Positions 1 to 4,822 of a stretch of DNA of 5,312 bases are shown piece by piece. Made by a program: the position numbers and the translations under genes. The notes below the pieces were generated by a model. The model made no database searches and was not told the DNA's origin. It worked only from the letters and a program-made list of their open reading frames with translations. Position 1 is the stretch's first letter. The number at the start of each line of letters is the position of its first letter. Source of the DNA: Thiobacter sp964445085 (GTDB lineage Bacteria > Pseudomonadota > Gammaproteobacteria > Burkholderiales > Thiobacteraceae); contig CAYUJV010000156.1 of the NCBI GenBank assembly GCA_964445085.1, positions 1-5,312 of the forward strand. The letters are read 5' to 3'.

Positions 1-127
1 CGCCAAGGCCATCGAGCGCATGGGCGACCACGCCAAGAACATGTCCGAGTACGTGGTGTACATGGTGAAGGGCAAGGACGTGCGCCACACCAGCGTGGAC
101 GAGCTGGAGCGCGAGATCTCCCAGTAA
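1..127 (+). CDS. phoU: PhoU, phosphate-signalling protein, C-terminal end only
   Basis: Only the last 41 codons are in the window (reading frame begins at base 2, stop TAA at 125-127). The visible residues include IERMGDHAKNMSEYVVYMV followed by GKDVRH, which is the conserved end of the last helix of PhoU, including the metal-cluster type E-x-x-GDH-x-x-N pattern. PhoU is a cytoplasmic negative regulator that couples the PstSCAB phosphate transporter to the PhoR-PhoB two-component system; the whole protein is normally about 230-240 residues, so most of it lies left of the window. The next gene, ppx, starts 27 bp downstream on the same strand with no terminator-like hairpin between them, so co-transcription is likely. 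The identification rests on a short but characteristic tail. Confidence 0.88.
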   Translation, partial: AKAIERMGDHAKNMSEYVVYMVKGKDVRHTSVDELEREISQ

Positions 128-154
128 GGGCCGGACAGCAGGCATACCCACCCG

Positions 155-1642
155 GTGTCCGAGCATTCCGTCATCGCCGCCGTCGATCTGGGGTCGAACA
201 GCTTCCGGCTCCAGGTCGCGCGCGTCATCGACGACCAGATCTATCCCCTCGACAGTTTGAAGGAAACCGTGCGTCTGGCCTCCGGCCTGCGCGCGGACAA
301 GAGCCTGGATGAAGCGTCGCAGGCCCGCGCCCTGGCCTGCCTCAAGCGCTTCAACGAACGCCTGCGCGGCCTGCCGCCGGATGCGGTGCGCGCGGTGGGC
401 ACCAACACCTTCCGCGTCGCCAAGAACGCCAAGTCGTTCCTGAAGGCGGCGGAAGCGGCGCTCGGCTGCCCGATCGAAATCGTGGCGGGCAAGGAGGAGG
501 CGCGGCTGATCTATCTCGGCGTCTCCCACAGCCTGCCGGCGTCGCGCGCGAAGCGGCTGGTGGTGGACATCGGCGGCGGCTCCACCGAATTCATCCTCGG
601 CGCCGGTTACGAGCCCGCCACCATGGAAAGCCTGTACATGGGCTGCGTCAGCTACAGCCTGCGCTTCTTCCCGGACGGGCGGATCAGCAAGAGCGCCTTG
701 CAGAAGGCGGAGCTGGCGGCGCGCGCGGAAGTGCAGTCCATCGTGGCCGAGTTCTCCGCCGGGCATTGGGACGAGGCGATCGGCTCCTCCGGCACGGCGC
801 GCGCCCTGGCCGACATCCTCGCCCAGAACGGGCTGAGCGATGGCGCCATCACCGCGGACGGCCTGAGGCAGCTGCGCGGCCTGCTGCTCAAGGCGGGGTC
901 GGCAGCCAACCTGAAGCTGCCGGGACTGTCCGCGGACCGGGTGCCGGTCATCCCCGGCGGCTATGCCGTGATGGCCGCGGTGTTCGAGGAATTGGGCGTG
1001 GAGCGCATGCAGGTGGCGAGCGGCGCCCTGCGCGAAGGGGTGCTCCACGACCTGGTGGGCCGCTTCCATCACCACGACAAGCGCGCGGCGACGGTGCTGC
1101 AGTTCATGCGGCGCTATCACGTGGACGAGCAGCACGCCGCGCGCGTGGCGCGCACCGCGGCCGCGCTGCTCGAGGGCCTGGGGCGGAACCTCGAGCACGA
1201 CGAGGAAGCGGTGCAGCAGGTGGACTGGGCGGCGGGCCTGCACGAGGTCGGGCTTTCCATCGCCCACTCCGGCTATCACAAGCATTCCGCCTACATTCTG
1301 GCCAATGCCGACATGCCCGGCTTCTCGCGCATGGAGCAGGAGCGGCTCGCGCTGCTGGTTCGGGCCCATCGCGGCGCCCTGGCGAAGATCGCGCCGCTGG
1401 TGACGCGGCCGGAGGAGTGGTTGCCGATTGCGGCGCTGCGCCTCGCGGTGCTGCTCAACCGCAGCCGCACGGAGGAAGCGCCGCCGCCGCTCGCATTGCA
1501 GTGGAAGGCCGGCCGCTTCGTGCTGTCCCTGGAGCGGGAATGGATGGACCGGAACCCGCTCACGGAAACCCTGCTCGAGGCGGAGCGCGCGGAATGGCGC
1601 TCCATCGGCCTCGACCTGGAGCTGCGCGCGCTGCCGGCCTGA
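155..1642 (+). CDS. ppx: Exopolyphosphatase (Ppx/GppA family)
   Basis: A 495-residue cytoplasmic phosphatase that releases orthophosphate from the ends of polyphosphate chains; relatives (GppA) act on pppGpp. The N-terminal actin-like (ASKHA) fold shows the first phosphate-binding loop DLGSNSFRL at residues 11-19, the E-E-A-R-L catalytic-glutamate segment near 114-118, the second phosphate loop DIGGGSTE at 138-145, and an SGALREGVL segment near 289-297. The C-terminal part is HD-like, with LHEVG around H363 followed by HSGYHKHSAYIL, a stretch that resembles E. coli Ppx more than GppA. Length fits the family (about 490-515). The start is a GTG; no ATG lies upstream in frame and the DLGSNS motif sits at the usual distance from it. 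The ribosome site is weak (GCAGG at 137-141), which could mean translational coupling to phoU. Phosphate control through a promoter upstream of phoU is an inference. The family call is secure; Ppx versus GppA specificity is likely but not proven. Confidence 0.94.
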   Translation: MSEHSVIAAVDLGSNSFRLQVARVIDDQIYPLDSLKETVRLASGLRADKSLDEASQARALACLKRFNERLRGLPPDAVRAVGTNTFRVAKNAKSFLKAAEAALGCPIEIVAGKEEARLIYLGVSHSLPASRAKRLVVDIGGGSTEFILGAGYEPATMESLYMGCVSYSLRFFPDGRISKSALQKAELAARAEVQSIVAEFSAGHWDEAIGSSGTARALADILAQNGLSDGAITADGLRQLRGLLLKAGSAANLKLPGLSADRVPVIPGGYAVMAAVFEELGVERMQVASGALREGVLHDLVGRFHHHDKRAATVLQFMRRYHVDEQHAARVARTAAALLEGLGRNLEHDEEAVQQVDWAAGLHEVGLSIAHSGYHKHSAYILANADMPGFSRMEQERLALLVRAHRGALAKIAPLVTRPEEWLPIAALRLAVLLNRSRTEEAPPPLALQWKAGRFVLSLEREWMDRNPLTETLLEAERAEWRSIGLDLELRALPA

Positions 1643-1645
1643 ATC

Positions 1646-1661
1646 GCGGCGTTCGAGCCGC
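1646..1661. terminator. Small GC hairpin between convergent ppx and marR-like genes
   Basis: GCGGC (1646-1650) and GCCGC (1657-1661) are perfect inverted arms around a six-base loop GTTCGA, filling the 18-bp gap between the two converging stop codons. Position suggests a bidirectional transcription stop, but there is no T-run on either side and the stem is only 5 bp, so this is weak evidence for an intrinsic terminator. Confidence 0.25.
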
Positions 1662-2098
1662 TACTTGCCTTGCGCGGGCTTGTCGTCCGCGAACTCGCCC
1701 GCGCCCGGCACGCGGAAAATGCCTTGCAGCTTCAACAGCTCGTCACGGTGCAGGCGCGCGAGCTTGTCTATCATGCGCGCCCCTTTCGGCGTCAGGTGCA
1801 CCTCCACCTCGCGCCGGTCCACCTTGCTCTGCTTCCGCGTCACCAGATCCAGCTTTTCGCAGCGCGACACCAGCGACACCACGCCGTGGTGGTGGGCCTG
1901 CAGCCGCTCCGCGAGCTCGCCCACCGTCGCCCACTCGCGGCCCGGGTAGCCGCGGATGTGCAGCAGCAACAGGTATTGCAGGTGCGTGACGCCATGGGCG
2001 TGGGTGACCTCCTCGCTGAACCGCAGGAAGCGGCGCAGCTGATAGCGGAAGTGGGAGAGGGCTTCGAACTCGCGTTTGCTCAAGGGGGTGCTGGCCAT
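1661..2098 (-). CDS. MarR-family transcriptional regulator
   Basis: A 145-residue winged helix-turn-helix protein; MarR proteins are usually dimeric repressors that leave DNA on binding a small ligand or on cysteine oxidation. The N-terminal dimerisation helix is at roughly 8-33. The DNA-binding domain is at 56-106: ATVGELAERL (57-66) as the first HTH helix, HHHGVVSLVSRCEKLDL (69-85) as the recognition helix, and the wing with the family pattern D-R-R-E-V-E-V-H-L-T-P-K-G at 94-106. Length is typical (about 140-160). The single cysteine is C80, inside the recognition-helix region. It is divergent from the DsrC-like gene with a 116-bp shared gap that contains a perfect palindrome (2149-2165) lying inside the neighbour's promoter, so control of that gene and of itself is likely. 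The ribosome site before the ATG is poor. The ligand is unknown. The many histidines (H33, H35, H39, H69-H71) could be incidental. Confidence 0.9.
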   Translation of the reverse strand: MASTPLSKREFEALSHFRYQLRRFLRFSEEVTHAHGVTHLQYLLLLHIRGYPGREWATVGELAERLQAHHHGVVSLVSRCEKLDLVTRKQSKVDRREVEVHLTPKGARMIDKLARLHRDELLKLQGIFRVPGAGEFADDKPAQGK

Positions 2099-2141
2099 TC
2101 CGGAATACTACCCGGGGGGCTCGGCGGCGGACAATACGGGC

Positions 2142-2170
2142 TTGCAACATATCACGCCGTGATATATATT
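2142..2170 (+). promoter_or_regulatory. Sigma-70-type promoter of the DsrC-like gene
   Basis: TTGCAA (2142-2147, 4 of 6 matches to the -35 consensus) is separated by exactly 17 bp from TATATT (2165-2170, 5 of 6 matches to the -10 consensus). Transcription would begin near 2177, giving a leader of about 38 bases that carries a strong ribosome site GGAGG at 2201-2205, nine bases before the ATG at 2215. The spacer is almost filled by the palindrome at 2149-2165, so a bound repressor would block RNA polymerase. The promoter is inferred from sequence only. Confidence 0.7.
2149..2165. promoter_or_regulatory. 17-bp palindrome, probable operator of the adjacent MarR regulator
   Basis: ATATCACG (2149-2156) and CGTGATAT (2158-2165) are perfect 8-bp inverted arms around a single C at 2157. 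MarR dimers typically bind palindromes of about 16-20 bp in the gap next to their own gene, often overlapping the -35/-10 elements. This palindrome does exactly that for the rightward promoter. A weak leftward promoter for the regulator gene (TTCCAA at 2169-2174 and TATGTT at 2146-2151 read on the minus strand, 17-bp spacing) would enclose the same palindrome, which would allow autorepression; this second promoter is tentative. Confidence 0.68.
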
Positions 2171-2214
2171 GGAAGCGCAACGTTCGGAAACCTTTCACAC
2201 GGAGGTGGTTCGCT

Positions 2215-2541
2215 ATGGAAATGACGACGCCCTTGCCGGCGCTGGATGCCGAAGGCTATCTGATTGAACCGCAGGACTGGAGCGAGGCGCTGGCGCGGGA
2301 GTTCGCGCGGCAGGAGAAGATCGAGCTCACCGATACCCACTGGGAGGTGCTTCGCTTCATGCGCCGGTATTACGAGGAGCACCAGGTCGCGCCGGACGTT
2401 CGCCACGTCATGAAGCACCTGACCGAAACCCTGGGCAACGTCCCCCGCAACATCCTGTTCGAGCTGTTCCCCTACGGCTACGTCAAGCAGGCGTGCCGCA
2501 TCGCGGGCATGAAACGCCCGCGGGCGTGGAGCACCGGCTGA
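2215..2541 (+). CDS. DsrC/TusE-family protein lacking the C-terminal cysteine
   Basis: A 108-residue cytoplasmic protein of the DsrC/TusE/RspA family. Family landmarks are GYL at 14-16, W22, HWEVLRFMRRYY at 42-53, and LFPYG followed by KQACRIAGM at 84-99. In DsrC two cysteines of the C-terminal arm carry sulfur: the inner one (CysB, in KQAC) and the penultimate one (CysA), eleven residues later. TusE, which relays sulfur for tRNA 2-thiouridine, keeps CysA. Here CysB is present (C94, the only cysteine) but the CysA position is W105 and the tail is AWSTG, so neither the DsrC disulfide/trisulfide chemistry nor the TusE relay is possible as known. Proteins without CysA have been grouped as RspA, with a proposed regulatory role. 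The gene has a strong GGAGG site and a promoter with an operator-like palindrome shared with the divergent MarR gene. The second ATG (codon 3) is less well placed relative to GGAGG. Family is sure; function is not. Confidence 0.9.
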   Translation: MEMTTPLPALDAEGYLIEPQDWSEALAREFARQEKIELTDTHWEVLRFMRRYYEEHQVAPDVRHVMKHLTETLGNVPRNILFELFPYGYVKQACRIAGMKRPRAWSTG

Positions 2542-2557
2542 CGGGTTCGGGCGTCAG
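2538..2557. terminator. Hairpin spanning the stop codons of two convergent genes
   Basis: CTGACG (2538-2543) and CGTCAG (2552-2557) are perfect 6-bp arms around an eight-base loop. The left arm contains the TGA stop of the DsrC-like gene and the right arm the stop (TCA on this strand) of the PilZ-like gene. Placement fits a shared bidirectional transcription end. There is no T-run, so intrinsic termination is doubtful and the symmetry could follow partly from the two stop codons. Confidence 0.3.
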
Positions 2558-4263
2558 GAACGCCGCGCGGTCGCTGGCACGTCGGCGAAGATGACTTGGT
2601 CGGTGTCGCTGTAGGTGGCGAGCCGGTCCAGCAGGCGGATGGTCCGCTTCCGGTCACCGACGAAGATTTCGTAGAGCTTGTGCAGCTGGTAGCTGCCCGT
2701 CTCCAGCAGCAGGCACTCGTCGTCGTGCAGCGCCGGTTCCGGCGGCAGCAGCACAGCCGGCGTGTGGTAATAGGTCTGGGTGTCCGCCGCCGTCTCCCAC
2801 ACGCTCAGCTGGGAATCGGCCGGCCGCATCATCGCCGCCTGGGGTGCGCGCGAGAGGACCTGGATCCCCACCTCGATGTTCTCCACCGAGGTGCCGGCCC
2901 GGCGGCGGATAATGCCGATCTGGCGTTCGCCGGTGTCCAGCTGAATCCCGACGACGACGTTCGCCGCCACCCAGTCTTCCGCCGTGGTGGTGATCTCCAC
3001 GCCAAACCCGACATCGCTTATGTCGCGCACGAGCCAGCTTTCGCAGTGCGGGTTCGCCGCCGGCGCGGTGCCCCGCGCCTGCAGTCGTTCCTGCTGCTCC
3101 CGGGTCCGGTCGCGCACGAAGCCGAAGATCTGGGTGTCCACCTGGCCGTCGTAGGTCAGGCTGTCGACCACCGATTTGGGCGCTTCCGACTTCGCGCCGC
3201 CCCGGTTGAGGCTCTGGTGCAGCGCGGTGAAGCCGTGCACCACGCAGATCTGCATGAAGGACGCCTTGCGCTCATGGTGGCGCTTGTCGAAATGCTGGTG
3301 CTCACTCACCGGCCGCGCGCGGCTCCAGGCCTGGGACAGGCGCGCCAGGACTTCGAGCAGGTCGCCGCGCCGGTAGAGCGAAGGGTCGGTCAGGCCGAGC
3401 AGGGAAGGAATGGCACCCTGTTCGACCTGTTTCATGGCCGTGACCAGCCGGTGCACCGCAGGGCCGGGGCCGAAGCAGCGCGCCATGAAATGCTGCTCCG
3501 ACGTCCGCGTCAGACGGGTGGGCGCCTGGCGCTTGGAAAAGTCGACGTGGAACACCGCGCTGCTGCCGGGGATGTCCTCCCACACGAAGCCGTCGGCCAG
3601 GGTGCTGGTGACGTGGCGGGCGAGCGCCATCTGGCTCTTGGTGAACTGGCGCGGGTCGGACACGCTCATCATGAGGAGCTTCAGCGCCTCCTGCACGAAC
3701 GTGGTCTCGGCCCCGGTGGTGGGGTTGAGCACGACCGGCACCCGCAGCAGCTGCCGGTCCTCGGCCAGCTTGATCAGCGCATAGACGCGTTCCCACAGGG
3801 ACTCCGGCAAGGGCTGGTAGCGCAGGCTTATCCAGTGCGCCTGCAGGTCGAGCCGGCGGATGGCGCGCACGGCCATGGCGGCCAGGTCGGCGCTGGCGTT
3901 GCCGCGGCCTTCATCCAGATACTCCGCGATGCACCGGAGATGGGCATTGACCGATGCCTCCAGAAACTCGAAGGCGGTATTCCAGATCCGCTCCTCGATC
4001 GCCTTGTGCAGACGCGAGGCTTCGATGTACTGGATGCGCAGCTTTCTTTCGGGCGCCTGCGCCGCCTGGTCCAGGCGGAACAGCTTGGTGGGGCGATTCT
4101 TGAGCTTGTCCTCGCTCGCGAGCAGGATCAGCCAGTGGGTCACGTCCTGCAACGCTTGTGCCGGGTCTCCGACAGGCAAGTCCGCGAGCACAGTGGTGAC
4201 GTGCTCGTCCCGCGCCAGCGGATGGTCAGCGGGTTTCGAGAAAAAGCTTTTGAAACCAATCAT
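2554..4263 (-). CDS. Large cytoplasmic protein with PilZ-like segment, function unknown
   Basis: A 569-residue protein without signal peptide or obvious membrane helix. Residues 1 to about 390 look mostly helical and I do not recognise a named domain there. Around 395-475 there is a PilZ-like stretch: an arginine-rich segment RDRTREQQERLQARG, then RDISDVGFG with D414-I-S-D-V-G419 matching the D/N-x-S-x-x-G motif of c-di-GMP-binding PilZ domains, then beta-rich sequence IGIIRRR and VGIQVLS. The spacing between the arginines and the D-x-S-x-x-G motif is longer than in canonical PilZ proteins, so ligand binding is uncertain. The C-terminal 90 residues include LYEIFVGDRKRTIRLLDRL. Proteins of this size with a degenerate PilZ part occur in betaproteobacteria (from memory, not searched). 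The gene stands alone, converging on the DsrC-like gene with a 12-bp gap. Start at ATG 4263 has only a weak GAG-type ribosome site. Coding is secure; the c-di-GMP link is a hypothesis. Confidence 0.82.
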   Translation of the reverse strand: MIGFKSFFSKPADHPLARDEHVTTVLADLPVGDPAQALQDVTHWLILLASEDKLKNRPTKLFRLDQAAQAPERKLRIQYIEASRLHKAIEERIWNTAFEFLEASVNAHLRCIAEYLDEGRGNASADLAAMAVRAIRRLDLQAHWISLRYQPLPESLWERVYALIKLAEDRQLLRVPVVLNPTTGAETTFVQEALKLLMMSVSDPRQFTKSQMALARHVTSTLADGFVWEDIPGSSAVFHVDFSKRQAPTRLTRTSEQHFMARCFGPGPAVHRLVTAMKQVEQGAIPSLLGLTDPSLYRRGDLLEVLARLSQAWSRARPVSEHQHFDKRHHERKASFMQICVVHGFTALHQSLNRGGAKSEAPKSVVDSLTYDGQVDTQIFGFVRDRTREQQERLQARGTAPAANPHCESWLVRDISDVGFGVEITTTAEDWVAANVVVGIQLDTGERQIGIIRRRAGTSVENIEVGIQVLSRAPQAAMMRPADSQLSVWETAADTQTYYHTPAVLLPPEPALHDDECLLLETGSYQLHKLYEIFVGDRKRTIRLLDRLATYSDTDQVIFADVPATARRS

Positions 4264-4306
4264 GTAATGCTACTCACGGCACGCGGCGGGGAAAGGGCTC
4301 AAGCAC

Positions 4307-4335
4307 ATTATGGGCTTTTCCTACCAAATGCGAAA
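4307..4335 (-). promoter_or_regulatory. Possible promoter of the PilZ-like gene
   Basis: Read on the minus strand, CATAAT (4307-4312, 5 of 6 matches to the -10 consensus) lies about 44 bases before the start codon. The hexamer 17 bp upstream is TTTCGC (4330-4335), a poor -35. No terminator-like structure is visible between the tRNA 3' end (4365) and this site, so read-through from the tRNA promoter is an alternative. Confidence 0.35.
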
Positions 4336-4364
4336 GCAAGCCCTGTGCCGGGCCGGGCGGGGAA

Positions 4365-4440
4365 TGGTGCCGACAGTAGGAATCGAACCCACGACCTTCT
4401 GATTACAAATCAGCTGCTCTACCAACTGAGCTATGCCGGC
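4365..4440 (-). tRNA. tRNA-Thr (anticodon UGU)
   Basis: The minus strand folds as a complete 76-base cloverleaf: acceptor GCCGGCA with TGTCGGC (one G-U pair), D arm GCTC/GAGC, anticodon stem GCTGA/TCAGA, loop TTTGTAA with anticodon TGT at 4405-4407, five-base variable region AGGTC, T arm GTGGG/CCTAC with loop TTCGATT, discriminator A, and an encoded CCA at 4365-4367. It reads ACA (and wobble ACN) threonine codons. The 27-43 pair is a G-A mismatch, which also occurs in other proteobacterial threonine tRNAs. A perfect TATAAT lies ten bases upstream. No second copy of its 3' end is seen in the window, so there is no sign of an integrated element using it. Confidence 0.97.
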
Positions 4441-4450
4441 GAAGGGGGGC

Positions 4451-4479
4451 ATTATAGGGCGAGCGGCACGAAGCCGAAA
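4451..4479 (-). promoter_or_regulatory. Promoter of tRNA-Thr with GC-rich discriminator
   Basis: On the minus strand a perfect TATAAT (4451-4456) is followed by GCCCCCC, the GC-rich discriminator typical of stable-RNA promoters under stringent (ppGpp/DksA) control, and the mature tRNA begins ten bases after the -10 box. That leaves a leader of only a few bases. The -35 is poor (TTTCGG at 4474-4479 for a 17-bp spacer). The upstream half lies within an 11-bp inverted repeat (4460-4507). Confidence 0.65.
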
Positions 4480-4507
4480 GCCGATCCGCCGGCGGCCGTG
4501 CCGCTCG
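4460..4507. repeat. Inverted repeat with 11-bp perfect arms over the tRNA promoter
   Basis: CGAGCGGCACG (4460-4470) and CGTGCCGCTCG (4497-4507) are perfect inverted arms separated by 26 bases. Inside, GCCG (4473-4476) and CGGC (4493-4496) can extend the stem after a two-A bulge. It could be a terminator-like or protection hairpin, a binding site, or a cruciform-prone element. No T-run follows on the plus strand, where TTAATT is the nearest AT stretch. Function is unknown. Confidence 0.6.
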
Positions 4508-4614
4508 GCCTTAATTCCAGACCGGATTGTCCGGGATCAGGGTCCCTTATTGGGCCGATTAAAATTTCTTTATTGCCTTATTATGGTTTTCTTATGTAGA
4601 GTGCCGCGTTTTGC

Positions 4615-4701
4615 AAAATACGGTCAGCGGCCAGCGCGGACTGGAGTCCGGGCTTGGCAGGGAACCTCGGTTTCCCAATCCGTTGAACCGTATATTTTTT
4701 T
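4615..4701 (+). ncRNA. Candidate structured RNA: three-way junction ending in a T7 run
   Basis: By hand the plus strand folds almost completely. P1 pairs 4615-4629 with 4681-4697: AAA with TTT, ATACGGT with ACCGTAT, and CAGCG with CGTTG including one G-U pair, with single bulged As at 4694 and 4686/4687. P2 is a hairpin 4630-4658, with GCCA/TGGC, GC/GC and CGGAC/GTCCG around loop TGGA. After a single A, P3 is a hairpin 4660-4676, with GGGAA/TTCCC and an inner C-G pair. The 3' strand of P1 runs straight into seven Ts (4695-4701). It could be a small RNA with its own terminator, a 5'-leader regulatory element of the soeA-like gene, or a decayed mobile repeat. I do not match it to a known family, and no good promoter is visible upstream. 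Confidence 0.45.
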
Positions 4702-4721
4702 GGGTAAAAGAATTAGTAGTT

Positions 4722-4736
4722 GTTGATATTATCAAC
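4722..4736. promoter_or_regulatory. 15-bp palindrome resembling an FNR/CRP-type site
   Basis: GTTGATA (4722-4728) and TATCAAC (4730-4736) are perfect 7-bp arms around one T, 86 bp before the soeA-like start codon. The half-sites TTGAT and ATCAA are those of FNR/Anr, but the spacing between them is three bases, not the canonical four. A different dimeric regulator is therefore as likely. Control of the soeA-like gene is suggested by position only. Confidence 0.4.
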
Positions 4737-4822
4737 TGCTTAACTCCCCTGTCCGACCTTGGTCGCCGGGCCCGGAAAATCGACTATTTTTAGCTAATGC
4801 CCAAAATTGACGGACGTATCGC

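Larger units (their letters stand above)
4441..4822. other. 382-bp non-coding region between tRNA-Thr and the soeA-like gene
   Basis: No convincing gene is present. Reading from left to right it holds the tRNA promoter, the 11-bp inverted repeat, a small palindrome CCGGA-TTG-TCCGG (4522-4534), an AT-rich stretch (about 4556-4600), a 10-bp palindrome TTTTGCAAAA (4609-4618), the foldable segment 4615-4701, the FNR-like palindrome 4722-4736, CGACC-TT-GGTCG around 4754-4765, and CCGGGCCCGG (4766-4775). TAAAAT (4560-4565) and TATTAT (4579-4584, 4727-4732) resemble -10 boxes, but none has a good -35 at 16-18 bp, so I cannot assign the soeA promoter. Confidence 0.6.

Noticed and set aside
4365..4440. 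tRNA-Thr as an integration (att) site for a mobile element
   Set aside because: No integrase and no second copy of the tRNA 3' end is seen in the window.
4365..4440. G-A mismatch at the top of the anticodon stem as a sign of a defective tRNA
   Set aside because: The same 27-43 G-A mismatch occurs in other proteobacterial threonine tRNAs, and every other stem is intact.
2596..4599. Very long rightward open frame (667 codons) opposite the PilZ-like gene
   Set aside because: It is the antisense shadow of a GC-rich gene, runs through the tRNA, and its sequence is low-complexity Arg/Gly/Ala/Val/Leu/His-rich without any motif. The minus-strand frame has normal protein composition.
4600..4615. Possible sigma-54 promoter upstream of the structured segment (TTGCA preceded by TGCCGCG)
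   Set aside because: The -12 TTGCA is present, but at the right distance the -24 GG is GT and the rest of TGGCAC does not match.
4615..4701. Integron attC site, because of the imperfect stem with bulged bases
   Set aside because: The ends do not carry the RYYYAAC/GTTRRRY core pair, and no cassette gene or integrase is nearby.
4722..4736. Same operator as the palindrome at 2149-2165, implying control of soeA by the MarR protein
   Set aside because: Both contain TGATAT, but the half-sites face opposite ways relative to the centre and the arms otherwise differ.
4433..4793. Short rightward open frames of 97 and 60 codons covering the tRNA antisense strand and the soeA upstream region
   Set aside because: They overlap the tRNA and the foldable segment, have no family features or ribosome sites, and their residue makeup looks like translated non-coding DNA.
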